NCBI GenBank assembly: GCA_020028115.1
Contig: JAHWYA010000037.1
Location: forward strand, 1 to 9,547
Direction of reading: 5' to 3'
From: Anaeromyxobacter sp.
Lineage (GTDB): Bacteria; Myxococcota; Myxococcia; Myxococcales; Anaeromyxobacteraceae
Length of the DNA: 9,547 nucleotides
Under the pieces are notes generated by a model, which had not been told where the DNA came from, ran no database searches, and worked only from the letters and a program-made list of their open reading frames with translations. Of the stretch, positions 6,484 through 9,547 are shown piece by piece (the first letter of the stretch is position 1; every line of letters begins with the position of its first letter). The position numbers and the translations under genes were made by a program.

Positions 6484-7455
6484 ATGCGTCAGCCACAGCC
6501 AGATAAAAGCACGACCGTTCGTTCCGAAATGCACGCGCCGCTTCCGCTCCGCCTCGCGTTCGCGGCGCTCGGGGCCGTCGCGCCCGCGCTCGCCGCCCGC
6601 GCCGGGGAGCAGCTGTTCCTGAGCCCTCGCCGGCACGCGGTCCGGAACGGTCACGGACCCGCGCGCGGGGACGCCTTCGTGGTCCCCTGCGGACGCGAAC
6701 GGCTCGTCGCGTGGCGCTTCGGCGAGGGCCCCGCGGTCCTCCTCGTGCACGGCTGGGGTGGACGCGCCGCCCAGCTCGCGCCGTTCGTCGAACCGCTCGT
6801 CGCGGCGGGCTGCGCTGCGATCGCGTTCGACGCCCCCGCCCACGGCCGGTCCAGCGGACGGCTCACGTCCGGCATCGGCTTCGCGGAGGCGATCTCGGCG
6901 GTGGCCGCACGGGTCGGGGCGCGCGCGGCGATCGCCCATTCCATCGGAGGCGCCGGGCTCGCCTGGGCGGTCGCGGGTGGCCTCGAGCTCGACGCCGCGG
7001 TGATGCTCGCGCCCCCGCGCGGTCCGGTCGAGTTCTTCGACCGCTTCTGCGACGCCCTGCGGCTCCGCCCGGACGTGCGGCAGGCGACGCGGGCGCGGCT
7101 GCAGCGCAGGCTCGGCATCGCGCTCGAGGACTTCGACCTCGCGGACGGCGTGCGAGCGGCGACCCCGCTCCTCGTCTTCCACGATCGCGACGACCGGGAG
7201 GTCCCCTGGACCGACGGTGACGACATCGTCCGAACGTGGAGTCACGCGGAGCTCGTCACGACGAGCGGCCTCGGGCACCGTCGCATCCTGCGCGACCGGG
7301 GCGTGACGGAGCGTGCGACCGCGTTCGTCGTGGAGCGGCTCGCCCGCTGCGACTGCGGCCGGCCGGTGGCGGGCGCGGGCGCCGGGCAGCGGTGCTCGCA
7401 GTGTGCGCTCGAGCGCGAGCTGTGGCACGCGCCGTCGCGCTGGATGCGGGCATAG
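6484..7455 (+). CDS. Alpha/beta hydrolase with C-terminal four-cysteine (zinc-ribbon-like) tail
   Basis: A 323-residue serine hydrolase of the alpha/beta fold, probably an esterase or lysophospholipase-like enzyme. Visible parts are the oxyanion loop VHGWGG (H89), the nucleophile elbow AHSIGGAG with Ser153, the acid in HDRDDREVPW (most likely D237, in the DxxVP position) and His265 in GLGHRRI. This is a complete catalytic triad. Residues about 17-45 are a hydrophobic stretch rich in Ala and Leu that could associate with membrane; a cleavable signal is not clear. After the hydrolase core the protein continues with C289-x-C291 and C304-x-x-C307, a metal-binding-like knuckle pair, before a basic end. 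The ATG at 6484 has a good ribosome site. ATG 6529 is the alternative and would place the second operator copy upstream of the coding region. The gene follows tetR closely and is probably its target. The substrate is unknown. Confidence 0.9.
   Translation: MRQPQPDKSTTVRSEMHAPLPLRLAFAALGAVAPALAARAGEQLFLSPRRHAVRNGHGPARGDAFVVPCGRERLVAWRFGEGPAVLLVHGWGGRAAQLAPFVEPLVAAGCAAIAFDAPAHGRSSGRLTSGIGFAEAISAVAARVGARAAIAHSIGGAGLAWAVAGGLELDAAVMLAPPRGPVEFFDRFCDALRLRPDVRQATRARLQRRLGIALEDFDLADGVRAATPLLVFHDRDDREVPWTDGDDIVRTWSHAELVTTSGLGHRRILRDRGVTERATAFVVERLARCDCGRPVAGAGAGQRCSQCALERELWHAPSRWMRA
6511..6522. promoter_or_regulatory. Second copy of the TetR operator core at the hydrolase 5' end
   Basis: ACGACCGTTCGT is the exact reverse complement of 5821-5832 in the tetR promoter. 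With its flank it gives GCAC-gacc-GTTC, one mismatch from the palindrome at the first site. It lies inside codons 10-13 if the hydrolase starts at 6484, or just upstream of the start if 6529 is used. An A/T-rich GATAAAAG stretch sits directly before it, much as AAAATAG flanks the first site when that is read in the same direction. Confidence 0.6.
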
Positions 7456-7471
7456 GAGGGCGAGCGGGCGG

Positions 7472-7825
7472 TCACCGCCGCGGCGGCGACCAGGCGTCGA
7501 CCGCCTTCACCTTGCCGGCGCCGGCGCGGACGGCGTGCGGCACGCCGCCCGGGAGCGCCATGACGCCTCCGGGCCCGACGCGCTCCTCCCGGCCGGAGTC
7601 GAGCTCGAACACGAGCTCGCCCTCGAGCACCATCGTGATCTGATCCGCCTCGTGCGCGTGCCGCTCGAACCGGGTCCCCGGCTCCACCTCGAACCACGTG
7701 AGCATCACGCGGTCCAGCGCGACCGCGAAGTACGCCGCGCCCGGCACGTCCGGACGGAGCGGGAGCGCCTCGCGCGGGAAGTGCCGCGCCTCGGATTCGC
7801 CCATCGTCGGATCGCGGTCGCTCAC
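7472..7825 (-). CDS. Small single-domain cupin protein
   Basis: A 117-residue cupin_2-type beta-barrel, close to the minimal size for the fold. Motif 1 is G50-TRFERHAHEADQITMVLEG, with metal-ligand candidates H56 and H58; Gln62 takes the place of the common Glu. Motif 2 is LPGGVPHAV, with H97 as the remaining ligand. Such proteins bind a divalent metal and act as small dioxygenases, isomerases or sensors; sequence alone does not say which. The GTG at 7825 is preferred because it overlaps the methyltransferase stop in a four-base GTGA and follows GGGGAGG by five bases. An in-frame ATG seven codons later lacks both features. Co-transcribed and probably translationally coupled with the methyltransferase. 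It converges on the hydrolase gene with only 16 bases between, and no terminator is visible there. Confidence 0.9.
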   Translation of the reverse strand: MSDRDPTMGESEARHFPREALPLRPDVPGAAYFAVALDRVMLTWFEVEPGTRFERHAHEADQITMVLEGELVFELDSGREERVGPGGVMALPGGVPHAVRAGAGKVKAVDAWSPPRR

Positions 7826-8601
7826 GATCGCCTCCCCGCCACGATCTGCCTGACCGCGTTGCGCACCGTGCCCGCGGGCTCCGCTCCGGCCGCGATCCGC
7901 TCCAGCGCCCGCTCCAGCCCGTCGAGCTCGGCGCGGTCGAAGGTCCGCTGCGCGTACTCGTCCTCCCGCCAGGTCCGGAGGTTCGCGAGGTGCAGCTCGG
8001 CCATCCGGGGCGCCGGGATCTCGCGCGCCACCGTGCGGGAATCCGTCACCCGCCACGCGGACGCCGCGAACGCCGCTTCGAGCGAGGCGCCGACCTCCAG
8101 CACCTGGCCGTAGTGCTCCTGCAGCCGCGCGACGAGCGCGTAGTAGCGCGCGAGCGACGGGTGCTCGGCGCGGAGCGACTCCGTCTCGTGCACGAGCAGC
8201 CGCGCTCCGGGCGCGGCCGCGGCCGCCCAGGCGCCGAGCACGGCGCCGGTGTCGGGGAGGTGGGTGAGCAGGAACCGGCAGAGCAGCAGCTCCGGCGTGC
8301 CCGCCGGGAACGGCGCGCGGGTGACGTCGTGGACCTCGAACTCGAGCCCGGGGCCGTGCCGCCGCCGCGCCTCCGCGACGAAGCGCTCCGAGGCGTCGAG
8401 CCCGACGGTGCGGACCGGCCGGAGCACGTCGCGGAGGAGGCGCGTGGACCACCCGCCTCCGCACCCGAGGTCGGCGGCCAGGCCGCACCCCGGAACCCCT
8501 CCGCGCGCGAGGAGGTCGCGCGTGACCACCTCGTACGTCTCGGCGAGCAGCCTGAGCCTCGCGGCCGCCCGATCGTCGTCACCGAACGTGTATCGATTCA
8601 T
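7822..8601 (-). CDS. Class I SAM-dependent methyltransferase
   Basis: A 259-residue Rossmann-fold methyltransferase. Motif I is AADLGCGGGWST (residues 42-53), which binds S-adenosylmethionine. The acidic residue ending strand 2 is D69 in VGLDAS. D92 in FEVHDV is the adenine-contacting position, the motif IV region is LLLCRFLLTHLPD (105-117), and LLVHETE (135-141) is a post-motif strand. The C-terminal third is helical and probably forms the substrate lid. The GxG motif and spacing match small-molecule methyltransferases (Methyltransf_25/11 type); no rRNA- or DNA-methylase catalytic motif is seen. The start is the ATG at 8601, with no convincing ribosome binding site. A perfect 20-base palindrome lies 30 bases upstream. 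Its stop overlaps the cupin start. The substrate is unknown; modification of a small metabolite is the most likely role. Confidence 0.9.
   Translation of the reverse strand: MNRYTFGDDDRAAARLRLLAETYEVVTRDLLARGGVPGCGLAADLGCGGGWSTRLLRDVLRPVRTVGLDASERFVAEARRRHGPGLEFEVHDVTRAPFPAGTPELLLCRFLLTHLPDTGAVLGAWAAAAAPGARLLVHETESLRAEHPSLARYYALVARLQEHYGQVLEVGASLEAAFAASAWRVTDSRTVAREIPAPRMAELHLANLRTWREDEYAQRTFDRAELDGLERALERIAAGAEPAGTVRNAVRQIVAGRRS
7831..7837 (-). promoter_or_regulatory. Ribosome binding site of the cupin, inside the methyltransferase gene
   Basis: GGGGAGG on the - strand, five bases before the GTG at 7825. It supports that start and translational coupling across the GTGA overlap. Confidence 0.65.
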
Positions 8602-8631
8602 GTCGTCGGGCCCGGGATGGACCGCCGGCGC

Positions 8632-8651
8632 GGCGGCCCGGCCGGGCCGCC
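8632..8651. repeat. Perfect 20-base palindrome upstream of the methyltransferase
   Basis: The 20 bases from ggcggcccgg to ccgggccgcc are a perfect inverted repeat with no spacer. In RNA they would form an eight-base-pair stem with a four-base loop. A second, mutually exclusive stem can form between ccgcc (8622-8626) and ggcgg (8632-8636). It lies 30 bases before the methyltransferase ATG, so it may sit in the 5' leader, in the promoter, or be a dyad operator. The whole gap from 8602 to 8780 holds no other gene that I can support. Confidence 0.6.
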
Positions 8652-8780
8652 ACCTTTCGTCGAGCTGGAGTCGAGAGGAGGGCGCCCGGCTTTACGCGGG
8701 ACGCCACCAGCCGCATGCCGCCGCGTGTGCGGCCGCCTGGGTGAAGCACGGGCTGGCGAGGGGGTGCATCGCGAGAGAGC

Positions 8781-9170
8781 CTACGGCTGCCTTCGCGAGC
8801 AGTCAATGCGCCCGGTGCGATCGCTCTCGACGCGGATGGTGCCGCCGTGTCGCTTGCGATGCCGAAGGCTGGTGGCGAGCCCGAGGCCGGTCCCCCTGCC
8901 GACGGGCTTCGTCGTGAAGAACGGGTCGAACAGCCGGGCGAGGTGCTCGGGCGGGATGCCGGTGTCGGCGACGGAGAGCGTCACGTACCGCCCCCTCGCC
9001 GGGAGCCCCGGGACGGCGCCGCCGGCGCTCGCGTCGAAGGTGGCCGTCTCGAGCGTCAGGGTGCCGCCGTCCGGCATCGCGTCGCGGGCGCTCACCGCGA
9101 GGTTCAGGATCACCTGCTGGAGCTGGCCGGGGTCCCCGCGGACCGCATCGATGTCACGGAGGGCGCACTC
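8781..9170 (-). pseudogene. Histidine-kinase ATPase-domain remnant, truncated and mutated
   Basis: A fragment of a two-component sensor kinase containing only the HATPase_c domain. Recognisable are VRGDPGQLQQVILNLAV, DAMPDGGTLTLET, GRYVTLSVADTG, ARLFDPFFTTK and GTGLGLAT, then HGGTIRVES. The phosphoacceptor histidine domain and all sensor regions are absent; upstream in the same frame the sequence stops resembling a kinase before about 9170, and no start codon with context is present. Internal damage is extensive. The conserved Asn of the N box is Ser (NLAVSARD, codon at 9090-9092). The G1 box reads DTGIPPEH, lacking two residues including the second glycine. Residues LRHR (about 8853-8867) look like two compensating one-base frameshifts in the usual GIVK segment. 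The end ESDRTGRIDCSRRQP departs from the family. It is very unlikely to bind ATP. Confidence 0.8.
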
Positions 9171-9232
9171 CCGGCCGCAGGTGCGATACGCTCGGCACGC
9201 CCCGGCGAGCGACCCTCCCGGGGTCGTCGCGC

Positions 9233-9261
9233 TTGACGCCGGGACCGCGCGCCGACAAGTA
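9233..9261 (+). promoter_or_regulatory. Candidate promoter for the substrate-binding lipoprotein gene
   Basis: TTGACG (9233-9238) is a five-of-six -35 match. A weak -10, ACAAGT or CAAGTA, follows after 16-17 bases. It lies in the 132-base gap between the kinase remnant and the ATG at 9303, in the right direction. The -10 is poor, so this is tentative. Confidence 0.35.
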
Positions 9262-9302
9262 CCGGCATCGAGGGGCCGCTTCCCGCGGCGGTCCGCGCGC
9301 CC

Positions 9303-9547
9303 ATGGCCAAGATCCGGCTCACGACCCTCGTCCCGGCCGCGCTCGTCGCCCTCGCGTCGGCGCTCGGCTGCTCGGGAGGCGACGCGCGCGCGAGCGCGGA
9401 CGGCAAGGTGCTCCGGCTCGCGATGGCAGAGGAGCCGCCGCAGCTCGACTCGACGCGCGCGACGGACCAGGTGAGCAACTGGGTCCTCGGGCACGTCATG
9501 GAGGGGCTCACGCGCTACGGCCGGAACGGCGAGATCGTCCCGGGCGT
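9303..9547 (+). CDS. Peptide/oligopeptide ABC transporter substrate-binding lipoprotein, N-terminal part (3' truncated by window)
   Basis: The first 81 codons of an SBP_bac_5 (OppA/DppA-like) extracytoplasmic solute receptor; the gene runs off the window end. Residues 1-22 form a lipoprotein signal peptide (MAKIRLTT, a hydrophobic core of Ala/Leu/Val, then ALGC), with Cys23 as lipidation site and Ser24 at +2. After a short flexible Ser/Ala/Asp linker the mature domain begins with KVLRLAMAEEPPQLDSTRAT. The pattern of a beta strand, then EPPxLD, then DQVSNWVLGHVMEGLTRYG is the hallmark N terminus of peptide-binding proteins of this family. Full-length members are about 500-600 residues. The ATG at 9303 is chosen because the signal peptide begins there; there is no strong ribosome binding site just before it. 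Transporter permease and ATPase genes would be expected downstream, outside the window. Confidence 0.85.
   Translation, partial: MAKIRLTTLVPAALVALASALGCSGGDARASADGKVLRLAMAEEPPQLDSTRATDQVSNWVLGHVMEGLTRYGRNGEIVPG

Noticed and set aside
4274..6622. 782-codon + strand open frame across the lipoprotein gene and tetR
   Set aside because: Its translation is an arginine-rich low-complexity shadow with no domain. It is antisense to the cadherin-like repeats and out of frame with the clear TetR protein.
5929..7428. 499-codon - strand open frame antisense to tetR and the hydrolase
   Set aside because: No recognisable motif, extreme Arg/Ala/Pro composition, and it overlaps two well-supported genes on the other strand.
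7472..8488. 338-codon - strand frame ending as the cupin
   Set aside because: Only the last 117 residues look like a protein. The upstream part is an out-of-frame shadow of the methyltransferase.
8632..8651. The 20-base palindrome as a terminator for the kinase remnant
   Set aside because: It lies over 100 bases past the remnant's stop and has no T tract on the - strand. Its position fits the methyltransferase leader better.
8692..8769. 25-codon - strand frame (MHPLASPCFT... ending GWWRPA) downstream of the kinase remnant
   Set aside because: It has an ATG and stop but no ribosome binding site, promoter or recognisable family, and short open frames are common here. Conservation would be needed to revive it.
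7990..9474. 494-codon + strand open frame across the methyltransferase and kinase remnant
   Set aside because: No domain is seen; it is antisense to the methyltransferase and is explained by GC bias.

Overview
The window is very GC-rich DNA with dense, closely packed genes, third-position G/C codon bias and several lipoproteins. Together with the gene types this fits a deltaproteobacterial/myxobacterial chromosome, most like Anaeromyxobacter. That is an inference from style and content; there is no rRNA or other taxonomic marker.

Layout. Positions 1-1230 hold the C-terminal half of the disaggregase ClpB (+ strand, cut by the window edge). Convergent with it is one very large lipoprotein gene (1328-5686, - strand). 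It encodes six cadherin-like domains, two IPT/TIG-like domains and fourteen kelch-type repeats. A 160-base divergent control region (5687-5846) separates it from a TetR-family regulator (5847-6449, +), which is followed after 34 bases by an alpha/beta hydrolase (6484-7455, +) with a four-cysteine tail. Convergent with the hydrolase is a two-gene unit on the - strand: a class I SAM-dependent methyltransferase (7822-8601) whose stop overlaps the start of a small cupin (7472-7825). Further right is a decayed histidine-kinase ATPase-domain fragment (8781-about 9170, -). The window ends with the first 81 codons of a peptide/oligopeptide ABC-transporter substrate-binding lipoprotein (9303-9547, +).

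How the genes connect. The clearest circuit is TetR plus hydrolase. The regulator's promoter carries a triple half-site GTTC/GAAC/GTTC operator spanning its -35/-10 spacer. A 12-base core of that operator recurs exactly, inverted, at the 5' end of the hydrolase gene. This suggests an autorepressor that also controls the hydrolase. The methyltransferase and cupin are probably translationally coupled. The large lipoprotein looks like a surface-displayed adhesion or ligand-binding protein; its kelch part is best explained as two seven-bladed propellers, supported by repeat register, linker length and the placement of its only two kelch-region cysteines. No mobile element, CRISPR array, tRNA or rRNA was seen. 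Most other long open frames are antisense or out-of-frame shadows caused by the high GC content.
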